Positions 34,061-44,779 of a stretch of DNA of 64,000 nt are shown here, in pieces. Below the pieces are notes generated by a model. It was not told the origin of the DNA. It worked only from the letters and a program-made list of their open reading frames with translations, and ran no database searches. This DNA comes from Aricia agestis. Taxonomy: Eukaryota; Arthropoda; Insecta; Lepidoptera; Lycaenidae. Numbering within the stretch: position 1 is the first letter of the stretch; every line of letters starts with the position of its first letter. A program made the translations under genes and the position numbers. The DNA lies in assembly GCF_905147365.1 (NCBI RefSeq), contig NC_056422.1, positions 1,676,501 through 1,740,500 on the forward strand. The letters are read 5' to 3'.

Positions 34061-35587
34061 TTTATCGCCCACGCAACCCCCTATATACTAAATGGAGCCG
34101 ATTCCAAGATTCCAATTATATATATACAATATACATATACACAAGAATTGCTCGATTAAAGATATGAGATATGATTTGAAAAGAAAAAAACGTTTGAGGA
34201 AAATAGTATTTCAAAATATAATTATATTTAAGTTTTGTGTAGGTACACTACATCAAGCCGTTAAAATTTTATCACGCGCAGCACGATAACCTTTTAAAGT
34301 AAATTATATCTTACATAGTATATTAATTTGGGGGCTGTTATATATAAAATAGAACAATAAAAATTAAAAAAAAAGGCCTTGTAAGTTGCGGTGGTTAAAA
34401 GCTTTTGTGTCGCTAATAATCTAAATTAATATTGTGCTATATAAATGTATGTTTCCGTTTTGTAATGTCTTTAAAGTGGTATAAAAAAATCTATACTGGC
34501 AACTTTGTATAAGATTACAGATTACAGGCGCAAAGTTTTGTCATAGTGTTTTCCAACTTTTGCAACATATTATCTGACAAGGACAATCAAATCAAGAAAT
34601 CTCGTAACGAAAAAACCAAAGACTCCTTATGCGAATTATAATAATTGCATTAGTTGTTAAAAAAATCAATGCAATATCTTTAGTCTTTACCGCGGCAGTC
34701 CTCAAGTTCCACACGTATTTTTTTTTGTTTTTGAAATGGAGTTATTAAAATGTTTTATTCAAAATGTTACACACATTTTCATAAATTATCTACATCTAGT
34801 GCGACGTTAAAAAGAAAAAAAAAATTTAACACATCAATAAGCAAGTTGAATGGAGCACTAGGCCGGGAATGCGGAGAGCTCCTGCTGCCAAAACGCAATG
34901 CGGCTAACTGTTGAGATTACAAAGTCAAATACTTATCACAGAGATGTTATCCCAGTTTACGGCAGCACTCAGACACATTTAATGATGATTAAACATCAAT
35001 TTAATGAAGAGTCTGACAGATAATGTTTGGGGCTTATGACAAAATCTTCACTTAATTACACTTAAGAAAATTTCAGCAAAATTGGTTCAGCGGTTCGGGC
35101 ATCAAGTAAGGCTAATATTAAGGATTAAAACAAAGGCACAGAAAATAAGCTTAGCTCATTTTGTACGTACGTAATTTTTTCGATTTGTTGTTTTTGACAG
35201 TCAGAAAAAGCAATATCCTAAATCAAGAACGTATTCAACTTTTCTTCTGTGTTTATCTTCCCTGTGATCGATCTGATTGTTTGGCCGGGGACGTTAGCCT
35301 GAGGCGCTACGATAATTACCTATACCCGAGAGAATCCAAACATATTTCAACCGCGATTTTATCACCCCCGCGAAAAAACCAGTGCCTGGGGTAATAAGAA
35401 GGGGATGCCAAGTCGATAACAGTATGAGAGATATGCTGCTGTATTGTCAATATTTTGCCAATACACGTTCGAATGTTTTTGAGACGATTATCATCATTTT
35501 ACTTCACTTAGTTTCGAGCTTTTGTTCTTCGCAACATTATAAGTAATATCAATATTTACTTGATATTGTCGTCACTTCATGGTGCCT

Positions 35588-36544
35588 ACTGGCTTAAATA
35601 GCCGTTCAATCAAACAGCTAGCCCTTTGACTGAACAACGCCATTCAATCAGACGTCTATGTTTTATATTGAATATTTTAGTCGCTCAAAACGTTCAACAC
35701 TACAGCTGATTCAAAAGCCGCCGTCTAATTGAAGTAGTTCAGCGCGCACCGCTGCGGCGCTAGGTGCGTTTTATTTACAATATGGCGTCAACTAGCAGGT
35801 GTTGTTTTTCGGAAATAAAGTAGTTAATAAAAGTTACAAGTGTTATTAAAGAGACAAAAATTGTGAAGGCACATACGAGTGAATCAAAATTTCAGCAAAT
35901 ATTCGAGGAGAAAATACGGGATTATGAAATGGATGGACGCAGCCCCCCCCCCCCCCACCGCCGAAAGGGGGGTCAGGGGGCACAGCCCCCCGTCAAAATA
36001 AAAACAAACACAATCCAGAAAGTCCAAAAGTTGGTTAGGTTAGAACTTAGACCACAACGCAGAGGGAGCCGAGCGAGCGTAGCGAGCGTGCTGCGGTAGC
36101 AGCCGGCGACCGTTGGCAAAGAAAAGGGGGGTCCCCCCCCCCCCCCCCCGCCAAAACAAAAACAAACACAATCCAGAAAGTCCAAAAGTAGGATAGGTTA
36201 GAACTGTGACTGTGCTGCGGCAGCAGCCGGCGACCGTCACAAAACACGCCTCAGAATTTTTTATTTTTACTTATTGCATTCAACTTTTGATCACCCCTTA
36301 AACATAATCCGAGAATAATCTTTCAATAAAATACAAAAAGTTTTCCTATTCTCCCAAATTACATATAACGCTAATGGTCGCCGTAGTAAATTTGCCATTA
36401 AACCAGTTGGCTAAGCGTCGTCTAGCTGTAGTGTTGAACGTTGTAGTCAACAAGTCGGCTAAACGACGTATAGCCGTGTGATTGAATGGCGTTGTTCAGT
36501 CAAAGGGCTAGCTGTTTGATTGAACGGCTATTTAAACCAGTCGG
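35588..36544. mobile_element. ~950-bp inverted-repeat element with poly-C duplications
   Basis: Long TIRs: tactggcttaaatagccgtt...actgaacaacgccattcaat (35588-35656) and the inverse at 36479-36544. A second inverted pair is gttcaacactacagctga (35692) and tagctgtagtgttgaac (36424). Inside, 35935-36245 is an imperfect duplication: C-run, aaacaaacacaatccagaaa, gtccaaaag, ggttaggttagaac, then ctgcggtagcagccggcgac. 35780-35940 looks like a 5' UTR and short ORF but is not recognised. Confidence 0.65.
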
Positions 36545-36825
36545 CTGCGACACCTATATTTGCTTATCACCTAGGAACCGTACATTATTATGGGATAAAA
36601 ACTATCATATTATATTCTTACTAGAGATAGTAGCTCTATACCAAAATTCAACACGATCGTTTGAGTGTAAAGAGATAACAAACAGACAAACACGCAATTA
36701 TAATAATTAGTATTAATAGGATAGACATTTTATATACACTTACTGTTAAAATACCTATAAAATGTTATCATGATAATGTAATTTTGAATAAAAGGAATTC
36801 TGTTTTACCATGTACAATGTACTAT

Positions 36826-36978
36826 TAGAGAAGTTGATTCCTATGCAAATCGAGGACCTAAGTAGTTTGGTTGCTATACGTCAAACCCAGCTGATAGATC
36901 ACAATTAACATTGAATTGACATATTCGACCAAATAACGTTGGTCTGTCAATTGCATAGGAATCAACTTCCCGATGGTA
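36826..36978. mobile_element. MITE, TIR ~GAAGTTGATTCCTATGC
   Basis: Best-preserved copy of the family: gaagttgattcctatgcaa ... ttgcataggaatcaacttc with tgtac / gatggtaca outside. The middle has cctaagtagtttggttgc. Relatives at 2690, 13235 and around 21865/22132. Confidence 0.7.
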
Positions 36979-36990
36979 CATACTTTAACC

Positions 36991-37038
36991 CATGGAATTA
37001 ATATGTACTAGTTGTACGTAGTACATATTAATTCCATG
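36991..37038. repeat. 48-bp palindrome flanked by 8-bp direct repeats
   Basis: Perfect 20-bp arms (catggaattaatatgtacta) around an 8-base loop. CTTTAACC at 36983-36990 and 37039-37046. Confidence 0.8.
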
Positions 37039-37194
37039 CTTTAACCTAAATTGATTATAAAATGTGGAGCATAAAATTCATTCGTCACATCGTGCCTTTA
37101 TTGAAATAGTAATAACAAAATATTATAGCCATGCTTAATAAACAGAGTGAAGCGTTCAATTTGGATGTATTAATTTATTATCAATTTCTTAAGG

Positions 37195-37260
37195 TGGGTT
37201 GCACCAACTTACTAACTTTAACTTTATGTCAAATGAAATGTCAAATCCCTAGAAAAATTC
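37195..37260. repeat. Terminal fragment of the GTGGGTTGCACCAA element
   Basis: ggtgggttgcaccaacttac then aactttaactttatgtcaaa. The same terminus is at the right end of 52345-53185. Confidence 0.5.
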
Positions 37261-37554
37261 CATTAATGGATGCCGTTTATTGAAACAGAAAAACAAAACA
37301 TTGTATATTACCTAGGTACAATTATATATGAGCAAGTTTCTAATTAAGTATATATAAGTAAGAATTTAATACCTCGATCGTGGGAATCGCAGACACAATA
37401 TAGTTCCAATTGTTATGCGACAGCCGGGTGCCGCTTGGGGATTGATAGGCAAATCGCAAATTCTACTGCAAAGATACTATAAAAACAAATCACTTGCTAT
37501 TAAAATACACCATGTACCTTCCAAACCATTCACGCCAATACTGTCTGCTTCCAG

Positions 37555-37917
37555 GACGTGGCGTTCATCAACCCGGCGAACGTGGTGTTCGTGTACATGC
37601 TGGTGCGGGAGCTGGTAGACGCCGACATAGCGCGACCGCAGCAGCTGCAGGCCGTCGTGCTCACCGCCCTCTACCTCTCCTACTCATACATGGGGAACGA
37701 GATCTCCTACCCCTTAAAACCCTTTCTCGTCGAAGACTCCAAGGACAAGTTCTGGGACCGATGCCTCCTAATTGTCGACCGGCTGTCCTTCAACATGCTG
37801 AGGATCAACTCCGAGCCGGGGTTCTTCACGGAGGTGTTCACGGAGCTGAAGGCGTGTGGCGAGGGCGCGCTGGCTCCGCCTCCGCCCGCCCCCGCGCCGC
37901 CCCCGCCCCCCGCCTGA
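37555..37917 (+). CDS. Cdk5 activator (p35/p39 family), terminal coding exon
   Basis: After a pyrimidine-rich acceptor (ctgcttccag) the exon reads DVAFINPANVVFVYMLVREL, then LQAVVLTALYLSYSYMGNEI, SYPLKPFLVEDSKDKFWDRC and a helix around LSFNMLRINSEPGFFTEVF, stopping at TGA 37915-37917. These blocks match the second half of the p35 Cdk5-binding fold, which contacts the kinase PSSALRE helix and activation loop. The last ~20 residues are an Ala/Pro-rich tail that looks lineage-specific. The 3' UTR is not delimited; AATAAA motifs occur in the AT-rich DNA downstream, for example near 38920 and 39750-39770, but none is clearly the poly(A) signal. Other frames are open across this GC-rich exon by composition only. 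Confidence 0.95.
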   Translation, partial: DVAFINPANVVFVYMLVRELVDADIARPQQLQAVVLTALYLSYSYMGNEISYPLKPFLVEDSKDKFWDRCLLIVDRLSFNMLRINSEPGFFTEVFTELKACGEGALAPPPPAPAPPPPPA

Positions 37918-38101
37918 CGGTCGGACGTGGCCGTGCTCCGTTTGGCGCTGGCCGACCGCCCTAGCCGCGTCTGATGCCGGCTCACCACCCTTGGTCAATC
38001 GTTGGTGTGGACGACCGACCAGCCTCTGGGTGAAAGGCGATAACGAAGTTAGAAAGATGAGTACCGAGTAGACAGTGGAATTTGTCAATCCGAGTTTACC
38101 G

Positions 38102-38156
38102 AGGACTAACCGCGTTTAGCGACGAGTTAATCTGGTCGCTAAACGTGGTTAGTCCT
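38102..38156. repeat. 55-bp palindrome
   Basis: 22-bp arms (aggactaaccgcgtttagcg + ac), one mismatch, 11-base loop. Lies ~185 bp after the Cdk5-activator stop codon, so if in the 3' UTR it would form an RNA hairpin. Confidence 0.7.
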
Positions 38157-38238
38157 GATCGCGTTGAGAGTTTTCGACATTTAATTTGCCGCTAGGTGGC
38201 AGACCCCAACACAAATCGTCGTCTGGTTTGGTTCAATG

Positions 38239-38291
38239 AAAAATTCTTATTAGCAGTTTTTGCGTTTTCAAAAACTGTTAATAAGAATTTT
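38239..38291. repeat. 53-bp palindrome
   Basis: aaaattcttattagcagttt arm and its inverse with one mismatch. Second hairpin within 400 bp of the same stop codon. Confidence 0.7.
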
Positions 38292-38299
38292 CCGATACT

Positions 38300-40460
38300 T
38301 ATCTACCTACCACCTGCCACCAGGCGGAGTCACGGAAGACTATTGCTACACAATATTTCGTGTCTAAACAGTTATAATGAACACTCAATACTCGAACTCG
38401 AATTTAAAAACCCTTGCTAATCGCAGTTTTGTGATTCACCTAATGTAAAATTAAGTTCTGCCACGTATGCGATCTCCACTCTACGAATTCTTTAACTTGA
38501 AACTATTTCTAACTTCGTTACCGTATCGATGTAAGTAGTTTAAATCGATGTAAGCTCCCACAGGGGGTTAGGTTCATGCGGATGTAAGCGAGGGCGCAAA
38601 CGAAAAAGTCTATTGAAGATAGACTATTCAATTAATTTTAGTGCCTATAGGAAATTTGTTTGCACGATGACCAAGGCTTGTACTCAACCAATTTTCTAAA
38701 ATGCCAATGATTCCATCGAAGTGACGTAAGATTGCAGATTGCTAAGAAACAGGCCATCTAGCGACAGTCTGGACGAAACATCATGCTTTCTCCTTTATAA
38801 ATACGTAAAACGAGAGAGATAACATAATATTTTAACCTTGATCATGTTAAACCCAGACTGGAGCTAGTGGGCCTTAACTAAGGCCAAGAATATTTGGCTA
38901 TTTCACTCTGGACTTTAAAATAAAGATGCATGAGTTAGATGTCTCACCTTTAAATACAGTGATACCACCGAGTTTGTGATTAAAAATACTCGTTTTTTGC
39001 TTTTTCTTCAAAACGCTTAATTGCAAGTCTCCGTAATAAGAGTTTTTTTTTGTACTCATTTTATTATTTACGTACCTAGGAAAATTGACGATTCAGAAAT
39101 GCTAAGATTTTGTTTAAAAAGATAACAGAAGTGTCTTATTAACTCGTGTAAGGGTAAGGCCATGCACTGCCGTAACGTGCGGCAAATACGCAGCGACGTC
39201 GTCCGTTTTACAGTCCATTATTCGAACGCATAATTTGATGGTTTGGATGTAGAGACGTTGAGAAATTAATGAAATATGGACTAAAATAATTTAATTAACT
39301 CTAATTTCACAAAAACTTTCCAAGTTTCAAGTTTGAACACGTTTTACAAACTTTTCGAATCTAAGGCCTCGTACAGAAGCGGTCGCCTTTACCAGCAACA
39401 ATGGATGTAAAAAATCAAAATGTCAATCGCAGGTAACTAAACATGGCCGTCCGCTAAATGTGTTGAGGTCCTACACCCTATTAGATTGAAACTACAACAC
39501 TTCGGATAGATCACATTTGTTAATGTGTAGTAGGTAATTGTCTGGTAATGTTAATTTCGTGCTGCCGACTCTGTGGAGTCTTATTAGTCCAATAGCAGCG
39601 GTTAGATAGTAAGATTCGTCAGTAGAAGGTATTGCCATATAGTTAGATGTTATAGAGGGGCGGGGGGCTGCAATATAGTGATAGGATACTCCGGATAATC
39701 CTTCTGAAATGTGTACGTAACATGACCGGCTCAACGGAGTGACTAAGGGAATAAATTATATAAAATAAAGTTAGGAAAAATTTTGCGAAATAACTAAGCG
39801 TTTTGTACAGTTATAACGATTAAAATAATGTAAGTCTTAATCTAGTCTAGACAAATGGTTGGCGAGTATTTAATACTGTGGTAGCACTCGGTAGGGCTAG
39901 TCGAGATTAGGTTTAAAATACTCAGATGGCTTGTCCAAGATTGTTTTAAATTACAACTCTTAAGCTTAAATGTTCGGCTTTAGTGTAAGATTATTTTATT
40001 GTACCACAATGATTGTTAATAGTTAAGAACCTATGTTTCGTAGACCAAAGCATGTTACATTTATAAACGCCAAATTCACCACGTAATAATAATATGTGCG
40101 ACTGCACTGCAGCGGAGCAACACGACGGCAAAGTATTTTCGTCTATGAAATGTTATAACCTAACTGCTAAACCACAATACGCAGCAGCGAAATTACGCAA
40201 CACTGCAGTACTATGAAATATAAAGTGTCACGTCGCTCCGATGCAATGCAGTTACTCCTAGTGCGGTTTTAGCGACGCTTGTGTGCGAAGGACCTTATTT
40301 ACAGCCGCAGTCGGAGGCATTTTGTGATTACTATAATTAACTTTGATTTAACAAAGAGTTTGACAGAATATTATGTGTGGAGTTAATGTCATATTCTTCG
40401 TTTGATTAAAGTTTAGTAGTCATTAAATTTTTCTGAGTGCGTAAGACACCGAGTGTCATA
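38300..40460. other. Intergenic AT-rich stretch
   Basis: No exon or RNA gene recognised. Possible AATAAA signals near 38920 and 39750-39770. A decayed MITE related to 30319-30454 lies at about 40305-40445. Confidence 0.45.
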
Positions 40461-41217
40461 ATAGGTTGGGGAAAAAGTCTTTTCGCATTATAGTATATGT
40501 ATGAACTTGTCATAAAATCTCTTGGACTTATTTTGGTATCATTATAAAGTTTAAATTTTACAGAAGACAATTCCAAATTCAAATTAGCTAAACGTGAGAT
40601 TTTCATTTGTTTTTCTTATTGATAAATGAGTGATTCTAATGAAGAAATTCGATACATTTTAAAATTTTATTACAACAAAGGCAAAAATGCAACACAAGCC
40701 GCGAAAAAATTCGTGATGTTTATGGATCTAATGTGTGAGTAGCGCAAATTTAGTTTAAGCGTTTTCAATCTGGAAATTTTGATATCAAAGATGCACGTCG
40801 CTCTGGTCGCCCTGTTACGGACAAAACTGATGCCATTTTTGAAAAAGTGGAGCAAGATCGGCATATTAGTAGTTACGATGTAGCTGAAGAACTGGGGATT
40901 GACCACAAACCGGTTTTGGCGCATTTGAAAAACGCTGGGTACACAAAAAAGCTCGATATTTGGGTGGCTCATGAGCTCACTGAAAGAAACCTAATCAACC
41001 GTGTACTCATTTGTGATTCTTTTTCTCTTATCTTATGACTCTTTCATCAGAAGCCCCAAAATTTTTATAGCAATGGGATGATGTGACCAACAAGATGGCA
41101 AAAAGTTATCGAACAAAATGGAACCTACATAGATACTTTAGTCAATTGTAAATAAACTTTATAAAAAACCTATTGAATTTTTATATAAAATGCGAAGAAA
41201 CTTTTTCCCCAACCTAA
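40461..41217 (+). mobile_element. mariner element, deletion derivative
   Basis: 757 bp. TIR aggttggggaaaaagtcttt (40463) and the inverse ctttttccccaacct (ending 41215). TA at 40459-40460 and 41218-41219. Holds the 5' half of a transposase gene joined to the extreme 3' end. Confidence 0.88.
40626..41138 (+). pseudogene. mariner transposase, frameshifted and 3'-deleted
   Basis: ATG at 40626 reads MSDSNEEIRYILKFYYNKGK, then NATQAAKK, after which a 1-bp loss shifts frame. Later blocks DIKDARRSGRPVTDKTDAIF, HISSYDVAEELGIDHKPVLA and LDIWVAHELTERNLINRVLI are the N-terminal HTH region, linker and WVPHEL motif of mariner transposases (P to A in WVPHEL here). The catalytic D,D34D region is absent. The sequence jumps to a short piece resembling the C-terminus (about 41060-41140). 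Non-functional. Confidence 0.85.
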
Positions 41218-41219
41218 TA

Positions 41220-42394
41220 GTTGGGTTTAAAAGAGATGAAAAGGTTTTGTGGTGTGATTGTCATTTGTCAGTAGTCATTAACAATAGAATCTCTATTCAC
41301 TCACTGTTTGGATAACTGTGATGTTAAGTAAATAGGTTTGTTCGTTATGTTTTGTTGTATTTGTTTTATCGTGTTACCAATAATTCTAGTCACTTAATAT
41401 ATTTGGTCAGATTACACTATTATATTGCTATAATTCAAGTTTCGAACTGCACCAAGCGACGCCGCGTATGAAATATAGCGACGCAATGCGTTTCGTTTTA
41501 GTGTGAAATGACCTTAATGCTGTGTAATACGACTTCGAGAAATATCTTTAAAAATGTCTTTAATGTACCGTTTACTTTAAAATAATGTCCAAAAACAAAT
41601 CCTATTACTTCGAATTAACTACCTAAGTAATAAGGTTTTTGTTTATTTAAAAAATTAAGACCATTAAACTAAGTATTTATTAATTTATGTTAATGTTATG
41701 TTCAAGTGTTCATTGACGGCCACTTCCCATCAGGTGGTCAGTTAACTCGTTTATCATTGCAGTTACATTCCAATATTCCGTCACATAAGTTTGTAATAGG
41801 TAAATAATAAATATAGTGCGAGTTTTTGTATAACTATTTTATGGTGATCTATTATATAATTTAACGATAATTTTAAGTCTAGTCTAGTCAAGTCGGTTCT
41901 CAAGTGCTGGTTTAGTTATTCAATATTGATTATTGTGGTACAAATACCACTTTCAAGGAATGAAGCTACTGAATTTCTGGCTTTGTGTTGTCAGTTTGTA
42001 ATTTGCTTTTGCCACATCCTAAGGCCTAGCCCTAGCCCTAGCCCTAGTCTAAGTCCTAGGAAAGAAAAGTCAGTTTTTAAGTTATACTTAAAATGTTAGT
42101 TACCAAAACTCGCACTATCAAATAAACTTAATTGGTGTGCAAGTGTGAGTGTTTAGGTCTAGCACACGTGGGGCGTTTTGAACGCGTTTGTTACCGTGTG
42201 AAACGTCCTTATCTGCGCTAAGTACGTGTCTGTAACATTAATGTAACCAACTCACGTTTGTTAATTATACTACTGTAAATATATCTTATTATTAAAAACG
42301 TTTCGTATAATATTTCTAAAGTGTTTGATTTTGATTATTTTGTGTAGAAGAGGTAGAAATACTTTTTGCGAAAATTAAGTAAAAAAATCGGCCA
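41220..42394. other. Intergenic AT-rich stretch
   Basis: Only a short CCCTAG-type minisatellite at 42020-42058 and decayed repeat scraps. No gene recognised. Confidence 0.45.
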
Positions 42395-42905
42395 AGTGCT
42401 AGTCAGTCTCGCGCACGAAGGGTTCCGTTCCAAAGAGCAAAAGCCAAAATTGTGTTTTTTGTATCGGAGCCCCCCTTAATTTTTTATTTTATTTTAATAT
42501 TATTATTAAATATTATAGTACACATAAGTCTATCTGAACACTTTGAGAAAAATTCAAGTACCTACCCATTACCTACCTGTTGCCATTATTGATATAGATC
42601 TATACAGCAAAAACGGCCAAAAAATCACGATTGTTGTATGGGGCTCCCATACAACAACCCTTAAATATTTATTTTGTTTTCAGTATTTATAATTTTATTT
42701 TGTTTTTAGTAAGTATAATATTTTGTTATTATAACGGCAACAGATATACATAATAATCTGTGAAAATTTCAACTCTCTATCTATTACCCTTCTTGAGTTA
42801 CAGCCTGGAGACAGACAGACAGAAAGACGGACAGACGGACAGACCACGAAGTCTTATTAGTAATAGGGTCCTGTTTTTACCCTTTGGGTACGGAACCCTA
42901 AAAAG
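42395..42905 (+). repeat. 'GGCCAAGTGC' dispersed repeat, long copy
   Basis: ggccaagtgctagtcagtct, gggttccgttcc, several gtatggggctccc blocks, a gacagacagacagaaagacg run, and ends tttgggtacggaaccctaaa. The ends are inverted versions of each other (gggttccgt / acggaaccc). Confidence 0.7.
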
Positions 42906-43215
42906 GTATTCTTAGCAACACGCAATATTTTTCAACTAGCAAAGTATACCAGTTAATATAAAACGACACCTTGAAGTTCAAACAATCCAAGGTGGTAAGT
43001 GGTGTATTGTTACTTGTTGACAAAACGAAGAAAATGCTTTGCGACTGTTCGTCTTGTGCGATCGCGAGTGATTGCCAAAGTAGTGTGTGGTTGAAAATGT
43101 TCTAACCACAGTCCACGCAGATGAGAGGCTATTACACTGCTGCAGAGTGACACATCGATTCACTACAGCCTAGTGCCTCTTCTTAAGGCACATAGCACAC
43201 AATATTAATTATAAG

Positions 43216-43485
43216 TAGACATCGGATTATATGCATTTGCATATTTGCATATAATGGCACTTTTTAAACGATAGAGCATATTTTGGCAATTTTTCCTGGA
43301 TTTGATGAGACTATAAAAATTGCGCTTTTATTAATGGCACCACCGGAAAACTCTTAAAAAAATAATTCATTTAATAAAAAGTGACTTTTGATTGTGCATA
43401 TTTTGTGCATATTTCGGCTATTTTTCTTGCATATTTGCATGCATATTTCGGCACTTTGATCGTGCATAATATAATCCGATGTCTA
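43216..43485. mobile_element. hAT-like MITE, TIR TAGACATCGGATTATATGCA, 8-bp TSD
   Basis: 270 bp. Exact 8-bp TSD ATTATAAG at 43208-43215 and 43486-43493. Interior carries repeated gcatattt/tgcatattt motifs near both ends, likely transposase-binding repeats. Confidence 0.88.
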
Positions 43486-43507
43486 ATTATAAGTATTTAT
43501 ATAATAT

Positions 43508-43860
43508 TCCCCACACCGGTTTCGGTGACGGTGGCCAGTTTCATTGCAACCAGGCCTGTTACGCAGGAGTCATTTTACAGTGCCCAAGTATGTGCGCAGT
43601 ACACAAGAGCACTTCTCTTACTTTCACTCTCATAACCCAGTGGTGCGGAAGACCGACACGACTGGCGAGAGATCAGGCGCAGGACCGACTTTTTACATGC
43701 TCATCCTACGCATGGATCATCTTACTTGTCAGACTGTCAGGTGATCAGCCTGCATCGTCATAGCCAAACTTGGAAATAATATGTTTCCAACGCGGGAATC
43801 GAACCCACGACCTCCAAGTCAAGAGCCACGCTCTAAACCACTAGACCACGGAAGCGTTAA
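43508..43860 (-). mobile_element. tRNA-derived SINE copy
   Basis: Reverse complement of the 20735 SINE. The + strand shows cgggaatcgaacccacgacc (B box, minus) and ccactagaccacgg (A box). Inserted 22 bp beyond the hAT MITE. Confidence 0.8.
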
Positions 43861-44092
43861 TTCTTCTTAATAAGTATATGAACTTGGAAATCAACACCGT
43901 ATAGCTTCTCCATGGACCAGGGTCCAAGCGTCAACACGTAATGTTGGTAGAATATTAACCATTAAAATAATATTCGATATCTCATGTTGTGCACAAGTGT
44001 GGGCAAGTGAATATAACTTCAAGAAACGTGCCATTTTGTGTTCCCTCCAAAACTCCATCGAAAGTAAAGGAAGTAAAGGGACACCCAATATC

Positions 44093-44170
44093 ATGGGTCA
44101 TGTTGACGTCCCTACACTGTATCCCTAGTACTAAGTATCTTATCTAGTACTTTTATCGAAAATCTAGTAC
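44093..44170. repeat. Fragment related to the CATGGGCGTACC hAT MITE
   Basis: catgttgacgtccctac and tatcttatctagtact match 1340-1380 of the outer MITE interior. Confidence 0.5.
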
Positions 44171-44319
44171 TTTCATAGAAAACTTATAAAAGATATTATG
44201 AGCGATTCTTTCACAGAAGACGTAATAAATCGATTTGCCGAAGACCCTCGACAATTACTTTTAAAATAGACAATGCATTTAATATCATATTATTATATTA
44301 AATTTTGTAAACTTTTCAC

Positions 44320-44688
44320 GAATTTTTTTTTCCCGCCATATTTTACTTGACACTGGCCATGGTTAAAAAGCCGAGCGCCATATTAAGAAAAAAAAAATGA
44401 CAGCTGTCAACTGTCACTGTCAATTATTGTTAAATTTCAGTTTGCCGGCGGGTGCGGGGCGCCTTTTTAGAAAATAAATTCTTTTGCTACATAATACATT
44501 ACAATAATAAATTCCAAATACTTAAAAACCGAAACTTATTAATTATGTTGCTAATAACTTTAATCACAAAGTAGTTCCATTGAGGCAAACTTTCAAAATA
44601 TTAAATGTTTACTGTATTGTTTGTGTCTGGTGTTTACAATAATTTGTTTTCATATTTTTATTCGGCCCTTTAGAATTAAACTTTCGAA
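44320..44688 (+). promoter_or_regulatory. Likely promoter / 5' UTR region of Ctf18
   Basis: Upstream of the Ctf18 ATG. A short GC-rich patch (gtttgccggcgggtgcgggg, about 44441) in AT-rich DNA and cagctgtcaactgtcactgt repeats. No TATA box could be assigned. Position is inferred from the gene start only. Confidence 0.3.
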
Positions 44689-44779
44689 ATGGCTGATTTT
44701 CCTGATCCTGATGAAGAATATGAGCTCATGTATTCAACAGAATATGAGATGCTTCGTGAAATGGACGAGCAAAACCCAG
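44689..44779 (+). CDS. Ctf18 exon 1
   Basis: ATG at 44689 in context cgaaATGG; reads MADFPDPDEEYELMYSTEYE, then MLREMDEQNP; donor gtaatt. Family N-termini also begin with an acidic DEE/Y stretch. Ends in phase 1. Confidence 0.9.

Larger units (their letters stand above)
182..37554 (+). other. 37.4-kb intron of the Cdk5 activator gene
   Basis: Bounded by donor gtacgt (182) and acceptor ttccag (ending 37554), phase 0. No host exon was recognised inside. More than half of it is identifiable transposon or repeat DNA, listed separately. The stretches 182-1293, 2846-3586, 4200-4671, 16486-19143, 23300-23840, 24280-25100 and 34300-35587 are AT-rich with simple repeats and no recognisable gene. Confidence 0.85.

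Noticed and set aside
35973..36247. Several minus-strand open frames with Gly-runs
   Set aside because: Created by poly-C tracts and a duplicated repeat; no conserved motif.
37494..37988. Alternative long frames over the Cdk5-activator exon on both strands
   Set aside because: Shadow frames of a GC-rich exon; only the frame starting DVAFINPANVVF matches the family and splices in phase.
42020..42058. CCTAG/CCCTAG run resembling a telomere repeat
   Set aside because: Insect telomere repeat is TTAGG/CCTAA; this is a short imperfect minisatellite.
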